Positions 23,737 through 32,795 are shown, counted from the first letter of the stretch. The stretch: DNA of 64,000 bases from Solirubrobacteraceae bacterium (GCA_029263125.1 JAJCYD010000033.1:62001-126000), one strand, 5' to 3'. Notes: generated by a model not told the origin, from the letters alone. Numbers and translations are program-made.

Positions 23737-26418
23737 GTGCCGATCACCACCGACGACGGAGCGAAGAAGAAGGGCGCCCGCGACGCTCGTCAAGGACGGG
23801 GCCTGACGCGCTCGCTGGGCTTCTGGTGCGTCGTGGCGATCTCGGTGCTCGTCGTCGTCTACCTCGTGGCGCTGCAGGCCTCCCGGCCGCACCTCGTCGG
23901 CGACAAGCTGCGGCTGGACTCGTTCAATGGGCTTGTCGCGGACGGCAAGGTCAACAACGCGACGGTGCAGGACGTCGATCGTGTCGTCACCGGCGTCTAC
24001 GACGCTCCGGACGGATCGCGCCGCCGCTACTACCTGCCCTTCTCGCGCAACGTGACGACATCGGTCGACAACCTCATCGACCTGCTCGTGTCAAGCGGCG
24101 TACCGACGACCGTCGACCAGCAGCTGCTCAAGCGGATCGTCGGGCCGGCGACGACGTTGCTGCCCGCGCTGATCCTCGTGATCGTCTTCCTGTACTTCAT
24201 CCTGTCGATCCGCAGCGGGGATGGGCTGTTCGCCCGCAGCCGGGAGTCCGCCCGCGTGGAGGACGGCGAGGTGACCTTCGCCGACGTCGCCGGACAGGAG
24301 GCGGCGGTGACCGAGCTGCGCGAGATCTCCGACTTCTTGTCTCACAGCGAGCGCTACGCCGAGCTCGGCGCGCAGATCCCCCGCGGGATCCTGCTCTACG
24401 GGCCGCCCGGCTGCGGCAAGACGCTGATGGCCCGCGCGCTGGCCGGCGAGGCGGGCGCGGCCTTCTTCTCGATCTCCGGCTCGGACTTCGTGGAGATGTA
24501 CGTGGGCATCGGCGCGCGCCGTGTGCGCGACCTCTTCAAGGAGGCGCGCGAGAACGCGCCCGCGATCGTGTTCATCGACGAGCTGGACTCCGTCGGGCGC
24601 CGGCGCGCCGGCTCGGGTCCGGGCAGCACGGGAGCGGCCGAGGAGCAGGGTCAGGCGCTGAACCAGATCTTGACCGAGATCGACGGCTTCACGCCCGCCC
24701 AGGGGGTCATCGTCGTCGGGGCGACCAACCGCCCCGACGTGCTCGATCCGGCGTTGCTGCGTCCCGGCCGCTTCGATCGCGCGGTCGGGCTGGAGCTGCC
24801 CGACGAGCGCGGCCGCGCCGGAGTGCTCGCCGTTCACGCACGTGGCAAGCCGCTCGGGGACGGCATCGACCTGGCATCGATCGCGCGGCGGACGGTCGGC
24901 ATGACCGGCGCCGACCTCGCGAGCCTCTTCAACGAGGCCGCGCTGCTCACCGCGCGAGCCCGCCGTTCGCAGATCCTGCCCGACGATCTCGAGCACGCGC
25001 TCGAGCGCGTCCGCGATGCGCCGGAGCGCCAGCGACGCCTGTCGATGCGCGACCGCCGGATGGGCCAGTCCTTCCTGGACCGCGAACGCCTGACCTTCGC
25101 CGACGTGGCGGGCCTTGACCACGTCATCGAGGAGCTTGCGGAGGTTCGCGAGTATCTCGCCGATCGCGAGCGATTCGATCGCATCGGGGCGCGCGTACCG
25201 ATGGGCTACCTGCTCGACGGCCCGCCCGGCACCGGCAAGACGCTGCTCGCGCACGCGCTCGCCGGCGAGTCCAACGCCGCCTTCATCTCCGTCGCGGCGA
25301 CGGAATTCGTCGAGACCTACGTCGGCGAGGGCGCCTCGCGGGTACGCGATCTCTTCGCCCAGGCGCGCGGTGTGGCGCCCGCGATCATCTTCATCGACGA
25401 GATCGATGCGATCGGCGGACACCGCGGCGGCGGCGGAGGCGACAACAGCGAACGCGCGCAGACGCTCAACCAGCTGCTCGTCGAGCTCGACGCCTCCAGT
25501 CGCAACGCCTCGACGGTCATCGTCATGGCGGCGACCAACCGGCCCGACATGCTCGACCCGGCGCTGACACGGCCCGGGCGCTTTGACCGCAAGCTCACGA
25601 TGGAGCTCCCCGACCTGCAGGCGCGCAAGGACATCCTCGCGCTGCACGCTCGCCGCCGGCAGATGGGCGCCGGGATCGACCTCGACGCCATCGCGCGGCT
25701 GACCTACGGGCTGGCGGGCGCCGATCTGAACAACCTCCTCAACGAGGCCGCGCTGCTCGCCGCGCGCCGCGGACATGAGCGCATCGACCAGCCGCTGATC
25801 GAGGACGCGCTGGACCGCGTCGGCGTCGGGATCGCCAACGCGCGACCGCTGTCGGCCGAGGATCGCCTCGTCGTCGCCTACCACGAGGCCGGCCACGGCC
25901 TCGTGGCGCGTGCGCTGCCGGGCGGGCGGGTGCTGCACAAGATCAGCATCGTCGCGCGCGGCGCCGTCGCGGGCGTGACCTGGATCCCGGAGTCCGGCGA
26001 CCGCCGGCTGCGCTCGCGGACCGTCCTGATCGAGCGCATGGCGACGCTGCTCGGAGGCCGCGCCGCCGAGCAGCTGATCTTCGGCGAGCCCTCCGACGGC
26101 GCGGCGAACGATCTCGCCCAGGTCGGCATGATCGCGCGGCGGATGGTGACCGTGCTTGGCATGAGCGAGGTCGTCGGGCCGCTGAACTACGCCAGCGAGA
26201 CCGGCCATGACGGCGTCGCATACTCCGAGGACACCGCGCAGCTCATCGACGCCGAGGCGCGGCGCTTGGTCAGCGAGGCCGAGGAGCTCGCGCGGCAGGT
26301 GCTGCGAGAGGACCGCGTGAAGCTCGAGCGCGTCGCCGAGGCGCTGCTGGAACGCGAGACGCTGACGCTCGACGACATCTTCGCGATCGTCGGGCCGGCC
26401 ACGGTAGCGGGCGTATGA
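23737..26418 (+). CDS. FtsH-type membrane metalloprotease with two AAA+ domains
   Basis: 893 residues from GTG 23737. TM segments at about 25-43 and 142-160 flank a 100-residue extracytoplasmic domain, as in FtsH. AAA domain 1 has Walker A GPPGCGKT (about 222) and [16 protein letters not shown] domain 2 has Walker A GPPGTGKT (about 496) and [13 protein letters not shown]. The M41 protease follows with HEAGH (716-720) and the third zinc-ligand region DGAANDLAQ. Ordinary FtsH has a single AAA domain of about 640 residues in total, so this is an internal duplication with both P-loops intact. It overlaps a CooC-type gene pair (ATGA), suggesting a specialised role. GTG 23737 would be nearly leaderless, with TATTCT at 23722-23727. 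Confidence 0.9.
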   Translation: MPITTDDGAKKKGARDARQGRGLTRSLGFWCVVAISVLVVVYLVALQASRPHLVGDKLRLDSFNGLVADGKVNNATVQDVDRVVTGVYDAPDGSRRRYYLPFSRNVTTSVDNLIDLLVSSGVPTTVDQQLLKRIVGPATTLLPALILVIVFLYFILSIRSGDGLFARSRESARVEDGEVTFADVAGQEAAVTELREISDFLSHSERYAELGAQIPRGILLYGPPGCGKTLMARALAGEAGAAFFSISGSDFVEMYVGIGARRVRDLFKEARENAPAIVFIDELDSVGRRRAGSGPGSTGAAEEQGQALNQILTEIDGFTPAQGVIVVGATNRPDVLDPALLRPGRFDRAVGLELPDERGRAGVLAVHARGKPLGDGIDLASIARRTVGMTGADLASLFNEAALLTARARRSQILPDDLEHALERVRDAPERQRRLSMRDRRMGQSFLDRERLTFADVAGLDHVIEELAEVREYLADRERFDRIGARVPMGYLLDGPPGTGKTLLAHALAGESNAAFISVAATEFVETYVGEGASRVRDLFAQARGVAPAIIFIDEIDAIGGHRGGGGGDNSERAQTLNQLLVELDASSRNASTVIVMAATNRPDMLDPALTRPGRFDRKLTMELPDLQARKDILALHARRRQMGAGIDLDAIARLTYGLAGADLNNLLNEAALLAARRGHERIDQPLIEDALDRVGVGIANARPLSAEDRLVVAYHEAGHGLVARALPGGRVLHKISIVARGAVAGVTWIPESGDRRLRSRTVLIERMATLLGGRAAEQLIFGEPSDGAANDLAQVGMIARRMVTVLGMSEVVGPLNYASETGHDGVAYSEDTAQLIDAEARRLVSEAEELARQVLREDRVKLERVAEALLERETLTLDDIFAIVGPATVAGV

Positions 26419-27263
26419 CTCCCGCGGCCGCGCCCGAGACCAAGCCGCCGCTGTGGCCCGTGGACATGCCACTGCGCCCGCGTCCCGCCGGGCCGCTGTG
26501 GATGGGCGTCGCCGGCAAGGGCGGCGCAGGCAAGTCGGTGCTGTCGGGCACGCTGGCCCGCGTGCTCGCGCGCCGCGGCCATCGCGTGCTGGCGATCGAT
26601 ACCGATCCGATGCCCGGGATGGCGCACTCGCTCGGCGTCACGGAGCCCGCCATCCCGCTGCTGATGGGGGCGGTGCACAAGCCCGAGAAGGGACCGTGGC
26701 GGCTGCGATCGGGCATCGGCCCGGTCTGCGTCGTGCGCCACTACACGACGCCGGCGCCCGACGGCGTGCGGCTCATGCAGCTCGGCAAGGCCGACAAGGA
26801 CGGGCTGGCGTCCGTCAACGGCTCGGTCAGCGCCTTCCTGCAGATCGTCCGCCGGCTGCACGAGGCGCGCTCGCTGCATGACTGGGCGATCGTCGGCGAC
26901 CTCGCCGCCGGGCCGCGCCAGCCGGCGGCGGGCTTCTCGCCGTACGCCAGCCTGTACGTCGTCGTCGTCGAGGCCACGAGCCAGTCGGCCATGACGGGCC
27001 GGCGCGTCGCGCGGATCGCGCGCGGACCGCTGGGGGCGGACGTCATCTTCGTGGCGAGCAAGGTCGGCGGCCGCGAGGAACGCCTGCGAGTCGAGCGGCT
27101 GCTGGGTGAGCCCGTCGACATCGAGATCCCGGCCGACCCGGCCGTGCGCGACGCCGAGAACCGTCATCTGGCGGTCGTGGACGTGGCACCGACATCGGCC
27201 CTCGTGCAGGCCGTCGAGCATCTGGCAGACCTCATCGAACGGCGACGGATGGAGGCATCATGA
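26415..27263 (+). CDS. CooC/MinD-type ATPase, member 1 of second pair
   Basis: 282 residues, ATGA overlap with the FtsH gene. After a Pro-rich N-terminal tail, GVAGKGGAGKSVLSGT is a deviant Walker A and AIDTDPMPGMAHSLGV the switch. RLRSGIGPVCVVRHY, DGVRLMQLGKADKDGL and GDLAAGPRQPA align with the gene at 3463-4245. No CxC. It is the paralogue of that gene and, like it, is paired with a CxC-bearing ATPase. It probably forms a functional unit with the next gene. Confidence 0.83.
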   Translation: MTPAAAPETKPPLWPVDMPLRPRPAGPLWMGVAGKGGAGKSVLSGTLARVLARRGHRVLAIDTDPMPGMAHSLGVTEPAIPLLMGAVHKPEKGPWRLRSGIGPVCVVRHYTTPAPDGVRLMQLGKADKDGLASVNGSVSAFLQIVRRLHEARSLHDWAIVGDLAAGPRQPAAGFSPYASLYVVVVEATSQSAMTGRRVARIARGPLGADVIFVASKVGGREERLRVERLLGEPVDIEIPADPAVRDAENRHLAVVDVAPTSALVQAVEHLADLIERRRMEAS

Positions 27264-28003
27264 AGATCGCGGTGTCCGGCAAGGGCGGGGCGGGAAAGAC
27301 GACGATCTCGGGAACGCTCGCTCGCGCGCTGGCGCGCGCGGGTCACGACGTCACGGCGATCGATGCCGACGTCAACCCGATGCTCGGCATCTCGCTTGGC
27401 CTCGGCATGGACGGCACCGACCGGCTCGTCGGGATGCGCCAGGAGCTCAGCGAGGGCACGTCCGACGACGCGGTCCACGAGTACACGATCGACGGGCTGA
27501 TCGAGCGCTTCGGCGAGGATGCGCCGGACGGCGTGCGCGTGGTCGTCGCGTCGCGCGTGGACATGCCCGACCACGGCTGCCTGTGCTGCGGCGTCAGCGC
27601 CGACCGGCTGCTGCGCGAGATGGCCGGCGACGGCCGCACCGTGCTCGGTGACCTGGAGGCCGGGATCGGCGTGCTGACGCGCATGGAGCCCGGCAGCCTC
27701 GACGTCGTGCTGGTCGTCGCCAACCCGACGCCGAAGTCGATCGAGGTCGCACGCCGTGCCGTCGAGGCGGCGATGGCCCGCGAGATCAAGGTGCTCGTCG
27801 TCGCCAATCGCATCGCCTCCGAGGAGGATCTGGAGATGATTCGCGAGGTGCTCGGCGAGCAGGACATGGCGATCATCCCCGACGATCCGAGCATCGCTCG
27901 CGCCGACGCCGAGGGTCTCGCGCCGATCGACCTCGACGATGAATCGCCCGGCGTGCGAGCGATCGTCGAGATCAGCCGGCGCCTTGTCGCACTGCCCGTG
28001 TGA
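27260..28003 (+). CDS. CooC-type ATPase, CxC-bearing member of second pair
   Basis: 247 residues, ATGA overlap. MKIAVSGKGGAGKTTISGTL holds the deviant Walker A (7-14), followed by AIDADVNPMLGISLG and PDHGCLCCGVSADRLL with Cys107, Cys109 and Cys110. LGDLEAGIGVLTRMEPG and VVANPTPKSIEVAR are standard CooC/MinD segments. The CxC-C cluster suggests nickel or another soft-metal site. With no Ni-CODH visible, the client may be the hydrogenase or an enzyme elsewhere in the genome. Confidence 0.86.
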   Translation: MKIAVSGKGGAGKTTISGTLARALARAGHDVTAIDADVNPMLGISLGLGMDGTDRLVGMRQELSEGTSDDAVHEYTIDGLIERFGEDAPDGVRVVVASRVDMPDHGCLCCGVSADRLLREMAGDGRTVLGDLEAGIGVLTRMEPGSLDVVLVVANPTPKSIEVARRAVEAAMAREIKVLVVANRIASEEDLEMIREVLGEQDMAIIPDDPSIARADAEGLAPIDLDDESPGVRAIVEISRRLVALPV

Positions 28004-28016
28004 GGCGGAGCGTCGC

Positions 28017-28925
28017 GTGCGTCTCCTGCTGAGGGCACTCGCGCTGCCGATCGGGGTCGGGGTCGGGGTCGGGGTCGCGGCGTGTGGTGGCGAGGACGTG
28101 GTCGTGCAGGAGGCTCCGAAGGATGCGACGCCGCGGTTCGCGCCCGCGGCGGGCGGCACGAGCCGCGTCGATCCCCTGCGAAACCGCGCCCTGCCGACGG
28201 GTCGCCTGACGATCACCGTCGACGACAGCGCTCCCGGCCGCTTTCGCTACCGCGCGCCGGCATCCGTTCGGGGCGGCCTCGTGGAGATCCGCCTGCGCAA
28301 CGTCGGCGACGCCCCCCACAAGGCGCAGCTGTGGCGCATCACCGGCGATCACACGGTCAAGGAGGCGCTGCGCATCCGCCGGCCACAGCCCGACTGGCTG
28401 CGCACCGCCGGCGGGGTGAGCCTGACCGAGCCCGGATCGACGAGCCGCACCCTGCAATCGCTGCCGGCGGGCAGGTACTACGTCGCCGCCACGCTCGATC
28501 AGCCCGGAACCGTGGCCGCGTTCACCGTGACCGCGGCGAGGAAGGCGACCCAACCGCCGCGCGCGCCGGCGCGTGTCGAGGCACGCGACTTCTCCTTCCG
28601 GGTGTCCGCGCTGCGGGCAGGTCGCAACAGCGTCGACTTCGACAACACCGGCACCCAACCTCACCACGCCTTCTTCACGCCGATGCGCGCGGGGTCCACG
28701 CTGTCCCAGGTGCGCAAGTTCTTCTCCAGCAGCACGTCGACGGGCCCTCCGCCGATCGACGCGGCAGGGACACGCGAAACGGTGGTGCTCGAGGGTGGCG
28801 AGCGCCAGGTCACGCAACTCGACCTGGAGGCGGGGAGGTACGCGCTGATCTGCTTCGTCCGGGGACGCCAGGGCGGCCCTCGCCACCTCGAGCTGGGCAT
28901 GATCAACGAGGTACGCGTGCGCTGA
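28017..28925 (+). CDS. Lipoprotein with cupredoxin-like domains
   Basis: 302 residues from GTG 28017, 13 bp after the ATPase gene. The signal peptide is built largely of a Gly-Val repeat and ends in a lipobox-like GVAACGGED. Two beta-sandwich domains follow, each with an IRLRNVGDAPHKAQLW or VDFDNTGTQPHHAFFTPM strand and an AGRY(Y/A) strand. A C-terminal YALICFVRG with Cys and the upstream His residues look like a type 1 copper site remnant, though the usual Met ligand is not obvious. It would sit on the outer face of the membrane. Co-transcription with the FtsH and ATPase genes hints at metal homeostasis. Confidence 0.72.
   Translation: MRLLLRALALPIGVGVGVGVAACGGEDVVVQEAPKDATPRFAPAAGGTSRVDPLRNRALPTGRLTITVDDSAPGRFRYRAPASVRGGLVEIRLRNVGDAPHKAQLWRITGDHTVKEALRIRRPQPDWLRTAGGVSLTEPGSTSRTLQSLPAGRYYVAATLDQPGTVAAFTVTAARKATQPPRAPARVEARDFSFRVSALRAGRNSVDFDNTGTQPHHAFFTPMRAGSTLSQVRKFFSSSTSTGPPPIDAAGTRETVVLEGGERQVTQLDLEAGRYALICFVRGRQGGPRHLELGMINEVRVR
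28051..28077. repeat. Hexanucleotide repeat in a signal peptide
   Basis: Four copies of TCGGGG encode the Gly-Val run of the lipoprotein signal peptide. A variable copy number would change the length of the hydrophobic core. Confidence 0.7.
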
Positions 28926-29068
28926 GCCCCACCCGGCTTCGGGGCAGATCGATCGGCGAGTCGGAGCGAGCTACGCCTTGCCGCGGTGCTTGTCCTCCCT
29001 CTCCCGAGGGCAGATGTCGTCCGTTCAGCGCCGACCCCAAAACACCCGGCCTTGCAGCCGCCTCCCAA

Positions 29069-29099
29069 TGGAGCCAGCCTGCCGGTCTCGAACCGGCGA
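29069..29099 (-). repeat. Fragment resembling the 3' end of tRNA-Ala, possible old attachment site
   Basis: On the plus strand it starts TGGAGCCAGC, as does the tRNA at 30349. After a short insertion, GCCGGTCTCGAACCGGCGA matches the T-arm of that tRNA. No matching 5' acceptor or anticodon arm is found beside it, so it is not a complete tRNA. It brackets the debris region up to the intact tRNA. The stretch 28926-29178 holds no other recognisable gene. Confidence 0.55.
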
Positions 29100-29178
29100 G
29101 GGAGCCTCCCCGGCACCCCGGACTGTGCCGTGAGCACGCCCATCAGACTCGTTGGTTCTCAGGGGGCTTCCCGGGCGA

Positions 29179-29322
29179 TCAAGGTGGCGACATGTCGACA
29201 TCGCGCGTCGCATGCTCGTAACCGTGGGCCGCGACGGCGTGTCCGCCGATCACGACGAAGTCGACGCGGGCGCGGGCAAGGGCGGTCAGCAGCGCACGTT
29301 GGCCTGGTGCAGCCTCACTCAC
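29179..29322 (-). pseudogene. Remnant of a nucleotidyltransferase (MNT/AbiEii-type) gene
   Basis: 47 codons from GTG 29322, overlapping the small gene upstream. The reading RALLTALARARVDFVVIGGH, then AVAAHGYEHATRDVD, is the start of a MNT-fold nucleotidyltransferase, normally 150-300 residues long. It stops right after the first catalytic Asp pair (DVD). The remainder is missing, so it is a truncated remnant of a toxin-type or housekeeping nucleotidyltransferase. Confidence 0.6.
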
Positions 29323-29494
29323 CTGGCTGGAGCCCGGCGCGCAGTTCGCTGGCCAGTGAGCTGAGGTCCAAGGCGCTCTCCAGCCGCTCGCCCGGTGTCG
29401 TCTCGCGGAAGCGCCGCCTGGCCTCCTCGTGCTTGACCTGCTCAAGCTGGGCGAAGGTCTCCCGCTGGCGCACATCGTCGGTGGCACCGCTCAT
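29315..29494 (-). CDS. Small helical protein upstream of the nucleotidyltransferase remnant
   Basis: 59 residues from ATG 29494. It is charged and helical (FAQLEQVKHEEARRRFRETT, SLASELRAG) and overlaps the following remnant by 8 bp, as in two-gene modules where a small protein precedes an MNT nucleotidyltransferase. No DNA-binding motif is visible. It may be a leftover of the same decayed module. Confidence 0.45.
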   Translation of the reverse strand: MSGATDDVRQRETFAQLEQVKHEEARRRFRETTPGERLESALDLSSLASELRAGLQPGE

Positions 29495-29538
29495 GGGATC
29501 ACCGTACCGCGTCCAGGCGCCGTGCTCACGAGGCATGA

Positions 29539-29703
29539 TCCGTCGAGCGGATTGCCGCACGATCCGGTATCGAAGATCTCGTCGATCCAAGCAAGTATCG
29601 CCGACTGGAGCAGCGCTTCGCCGACGCAGGCGGTGAGCTGATCATTCGACGGCGACCCGTTGCCAGCGGTGCGGTCGGCCGTGTCTTCGCCGTCGATTAC
29701 CCC
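29539..29703 (+). pseudogene. Coding-like fragment without a start
   Basis: After a TGA at 29536-29538 the frame reads GIEDLVDPSKYRRLEQRFAD, then AGGELIIRRRPVASG and VGRVFAVDYPKG, which looks like real protein. It has no start codon and loses coding character after about 29703. Likely a decayed gene piece; family not recognised. Confidence 0.35.
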
Positions 29704-29752
29704 AAGGGCGCGCGGGGTCGACGACCGCGGTCGGCTAAACGTCCAACCGGGC

Positions 29753-30319
29753 ATGGGCGGGCCAGTGACCGTAACGGTCTGCGTGCCCAGCCATACGCCC
29801 ACCACCGCAGGGCAGACGATCTACGAAACACTGCCTGACCTGTGCTCGCTGGTCAGTCCCAGCGACGCGCCGGCGACCGTCAGGGCGCTCAGGGACGCCG
29901 GCTACCGCGTAGACGTCAAGCAGATCACCTTCACGAATCCCGGCGCCCGGGCTCGCGACGTAGAGGATGCCCCCGCAGGGACGCTGGTCATCGGCGTCCT
30001 CAACGCCAAGGGCACATCGCTCGACATCCCGCCGGAAACCAAGCACCTGATTGTGGAAGTCGGTCAGCTCGCTGAGGGACTCGACGACGAGCTCACCAGT
30101 CGGGCAGGAGTGAGGGAGCCCGCTGCCCGTTGCGCCGCCGAGCGGAGAATCCTGATGGGCCAGCGCGGCTCGCCGCCGGGCCGCGGTGGAGGTCCGACGC
30201 GCGGCACAAGTCTTGGCGTCCGAGCAGCAATGACAATGCGTCGCCGACGAGGTTTAGGCCATCGAAAAGGCCATCGGGCCATTCTGCGGATGTTGCCGGC
30301 TGTCGACAGCCGGCGTTGA
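29753..30319 (+). CDS. Hypothetical protein, doubtful C-terminus
   Basis: 188 residues from ATG 29753. The first ~105 residues look like a folded beta-alpha protein (VTVTVCVPSHTPTTAGQTIY, ATVRALRDAGYRVDVKQITF and PPETKHLIVEVGQ), while the rest is Arg/Gly-rich and probably non-coding. It may be a 3'-truncated gene running into neutral sequence. No family recognised. It lies between the tRNA fragment and the intact tRNA, consistent with a degraded island. Confidence 0.35.
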   Translation: MGGPVTVTVCVPSHTPTTAGQTIYETLPDLCSLVSPSDAPATVRALRDAGYRVDVKQITFTNPGARARDVEDAPAGTLVIGVLNAKGTSLDIPPETKHLIVEVGQLAEGLDDELTSRAGVREPAARCAAERRILMGQRGSPPGRGGGPTRGTSLGVRAAMTMRRRRGLGHRKGHRAILRMLPAVDSRR

Positions 30320-30348
30320 AACCATCCGTTTCCAGCATCTTCCTTCAG

Positions 30349-30421
30349 TGGAGCCAGCCGGTCTCGAACCGGCGACCTCCTGCTTGCAAAGCAGGCGCTC
30401 TCCCAACTGAGCTATGGCCCC
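30349..30421 (-). tRNA. tRNA-Ala(TGC)
   Basis: A 73-nt cloverleaf on the minus strand. The acceptor GGGGCCA pairs with TGGCTCC, the D-arm contains AGCTCAGTTGGGAGAGC, and the anticodon loop CTTTGCAAG carries TGC (plus-strand 30386-30388). The T-arm is GCCGGTTCGAGACCGGC. The 3' CCA is not encoded. It is the probable integration target for the debris region upstream. Confidence 0.97.
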
Positions 30422-30444
30422 TCGACCGGGCAGTTTAGAACGAC

Positions 30445-31566
30445 CTATGCGCCAGCCAGCAGCTCGCCAGCCACACGGTCGGTCGCATCGCCGAGGCCGC
30501 CGAGCAGCCGCCGCGACAGCTGGGCACGCCGAAAGAACAGCGGCGCGTCGTGCTCCCAGGTCGCGCCCAGGCCGCCGTGGACGGAGATCAACGCACGGCT
30601 GGCGTAGTCCAGCGCGTGTCCCGCAGCGGCGCGGGCGGCGCTGGCGGCCAGCGGGAACTCGTCGGGCGCGTCCTCATATGCCCAGCCCGCGTACACCAGC
30701 AAGGAATAGGCGTTCTCGCGCAGCCGCAGGATCTCCACGAGGCTGTGCTTGACTGCCTGATAGGACCCGATCGCGCGGCCGAAGGTGAAGCGCTCCTTCG
30801 CGTAGGCCACGCTCGTCTCAAGCGCTGTCTCGACCGAGCCCAACGACTCCGCTGCAAGCAGCGCCTGCGCGAGGTACCAGGCGCTGGCGCATTGATCGGC
30901 GCCGACATCATCCAAGACGGACACCGACGCGCCGGCAAACGTCACGTGTCCCAGCGACCGCGTCGCGTCGAAGCGCATCACCGGCTCCACCGAGACGCCC
31001 GAGTCGTCCCCGTCGACGACCACCGCCACCGGCCCACCGCCGCCGGCCTGCGTCGCGACGACGACGAACACGCCCGCCGACGACGCATCCGGAACCCAGC
31101 ACACGCGACCGTCCAGCCGGCCGTCCTCGCCGAGCTCGGGGGCTTCGACGCGCACCGACCCCGCCGACGCCTCGACCGTCCATGTCGACACCACATCGCC
31201 CGGCGGCCGCGCGGCAACCAAGCACGCGCGCACCGACCCCTCCGCCACGTCGCCCGTCACCGAAGATCCGCCGCGATCCAGCAGCTCAGAAGCCGGCAGG
31301 TGCCCGAGCAGCGCCACGCCCGCCAGCACCCTCCCCGCCTCCATCATCACGAGCATCGCGTCGAACACGCCGAGGCCGGCGCCGCCGGACGCCTCGCCGA
31401 CCAGCAGCCCCGCCCACCCGGCCGCACAGGCCGTCGGCCACAGGTCCGGCAGCGACGCCGGATCTTCGATCGCCGAGCGCGCCGCGGCCACGGTGTCGAC
31501 CCGCGACAGCGCGTCACGCGCGGCGTCGCGCAGGAAGACCTGCTCATCGGTCAACTCGAGGTTCAT
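30445..31566 (-). CDS. Acyl-CoA dehydrogenase, smaller partner
   Basis: 373 residues from ATG 31566, overlapping the partner gene by 4 bp. The start LELTDEQVFLRDAARDALSR, the flavin-site region near VRMRFDATRSLGHVTF-like sequence (here EPVMRFDATRSLGHVTFA), and SYQAVKHSLVEILRLRENAY are family features. It has few of the canonical catalytic residues. Actinobacterial ACADs encoded as adjacent unequal pairs (as in FadE26-FadE27) form alpha2beta2 enzymes on sterol side chains or bulky acyl-CoAs; this pair fits that pattern. Substrate unknown. Confidence 0.86.
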   Translation of the reverse strand: MNLELTDEQVFLRDAARDALSRVDTVAAARSAIEDPASLPDLWPTACAAGWAGLLVGEASGGAGLGVFDAMLVMMEAGRVLAGVALLGHLPASELLDRGGSSVTGDVAEGSVRACLVAARPPGDVVSTWTVEASAGSVRVEAPELGEDGRLDGRVCWVPDASSAGVFVVVATQAGGGGPVAVVVDGDDSGVSVEPVMRFDATRSLGHVTFAGASVSVLDDVGADQCASAWYLAQALLAAESLGSVETALETSVAYAKERFTFGRAIGSYQAVKHSLVEILRLRENAYSLLVYAGWAYEDAPDEFPLAASAARAAAGHALDYASRALISVHGGLGATWEHDAPLFFRRAQLSRRLLGGLGDATDRVAGELLAGA

Positions 31567-32795
31567 GACCGCGATCCCGACTTCGCCGCCGCAACCGCCG
31601 CTCGCTCGGCGGCTCGCAGCTCGGAGAACGCAATCCCCTTGTCAAGGCGCGGCTCGGGCGGCAGGCCCAGGACCCGCTCCCCGATCGTGTTGCGCAGGAT
31701 CTCCTCGGTCCCGCCGGCGGACTTCAGCCCCGGCAGGTAGCTGATCATGTGTGACCACTCGCTGTCGGCCTCCAACGCCTCCGGTCCGAGCACGTCGGCG
31801 ATCAGGTCGCCCGCCTCGATCGCGGCCCGCACCGTCGTGATCTTCGCCAGGCCCGACTCCGGTCCCGGGATCTGCCCCTGCTGCAGGGCACTCAACGTGC
31901 GATAGCCGGAGAACTTCACGGCCAGCAGCTCGAGCGACACCTCGCCCAGCCGACGGCGCACCTCCGGATCACGACGCGCGTGCGCGTCGGCCGCGATGGC
32001 CTGCGCGAAGCGCTCGGCGCGGTAGCCCATCGCCTCCGAGCCCAGGCCGATCGTCAGGCGCTCGAACATCAGCGTCGTCATTGCCGTGCCCCAACCGCCG
32101 CCCACCGGACCGCACACCGCGTCGGCGTCCAGCGCCACGTCGTCGAAGAAGACCTCGTTGAAGTCGGGCTCGCCGGACAGCTTGCGCAACGGGCGGACCG
32201 TGACGCCTTCGCCGTCCATCGGGACGATGAACATCGTCAGGCCCTTGTGCTTGGGCACCGATGGATCGGTGCGCGCCAGCAGCAGTCCGAACGACGCGAA
32301 GTGCGCGTTGGTCGTCCACACCTTCTGGCCCGACAGCCGCCAGCCGCCGTCCTCCTGCAACACGGCGCGCGCCTGCACCGCCGCGAGATCCGACCCGGCA
32401 GCAGGCTCCGAGAACAGCTGGCACCAGACCTCGTCGGCATGCAGCATCGGGCCGAGGTAGCGATGCTTCTGCTCGTCGGTGCCGTGAGCGATGAGCGTCG
32501 GCCCGAGCATGCCGACGCCGATCACGTCGAGGATGCCCGGCACCCCCGCGCGGGCGATCTCCTGGTTGACGATCACCTGCTCGACCGCCCCGAGGCCCTG
32601 CCCGCCGAGCTCTACGGGCCAGGTCACGCCCGCCAGCCCCGCCTCGGCCAGCGTGCCCTGCCACTCGCGGCGCGCGGCGATGCTCTCCTGCTCGTCCTGA
32701 CCGGAGAACACGGGCGCCTCGGACCGGTGCTCCTGCAGCCATGAGCGCACCTTCGCGCGGTACTGCGCCTGCTCGGGACTGTCGTTCAAGTCCAC
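31563..32795 (-). CDS. Acyl-CoA dehydrogenase, larger partner
   Basis: 410 residues from GTG 32795 with a CAAAGGAG ribosome site; the frame upstream has no ACAD character. It contains VTWPVELGGQGLGAVEQVIV, CQLFSEPAAGSDLAAV (flavin-binding), WRLSGQKVWTTNAH and the C-terminal SAGGTEEILRNTIGERVLGL. The enzyme transfers electrons from acyl-CoA to ETF through FAD. With the overlapping smaller ACAD it probably forms a heterotetramer. Confidence 0.9.
   Translation of the reverse strand: MDLNDSPEQAQYRAKVRSWLQEHRSEAPVFSGQDEQESIAARREWQGTLAEAGLAGVTWPVELGGQGLGAVEQVIVNQEIARAGVPGILDVIGVGMLGPTLIAHGTDEQKHRYLGPMLHADEVWCQLFSEPAAGSDLAAVQARAVLQEDGGWRLSGQKVWTTNAHFASFGLLLARTDPSVPKHKGLTMFIVPMDGEGVTVRPLRKLSGEPDFNEVFFDDVALDADAVCGPVGGGWGTAMTTLMFERLTIGLGSEAMGYRAERFAQAIAADAHARRDPEVRRRLGEVSLELLAVKFSGYRTLSALQQGQIPGPESGLAKITTVRAAIEAGDLIADVLGPEALEADSEWSHMISYLPGLKSAGGTEEILRNTIGERVLGLPPEPRLDKGIAFSELRAAERAAVAAAKSGSRS

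Noticed and set aside
24091-26472. A 793-codon minus-strand open frame
   Set aside because: Antisense shadow of the tandem-AAA FtsH gene, whose motifs are unambiguous on the plus strand.
29069-29170. A possible second tRNA (for example with a long variable arm)
   Set aside because: The T-arm and 3' acceptor strand are present, but no matching 5' acceptor strand or anticodon arm could be found on the same strand.
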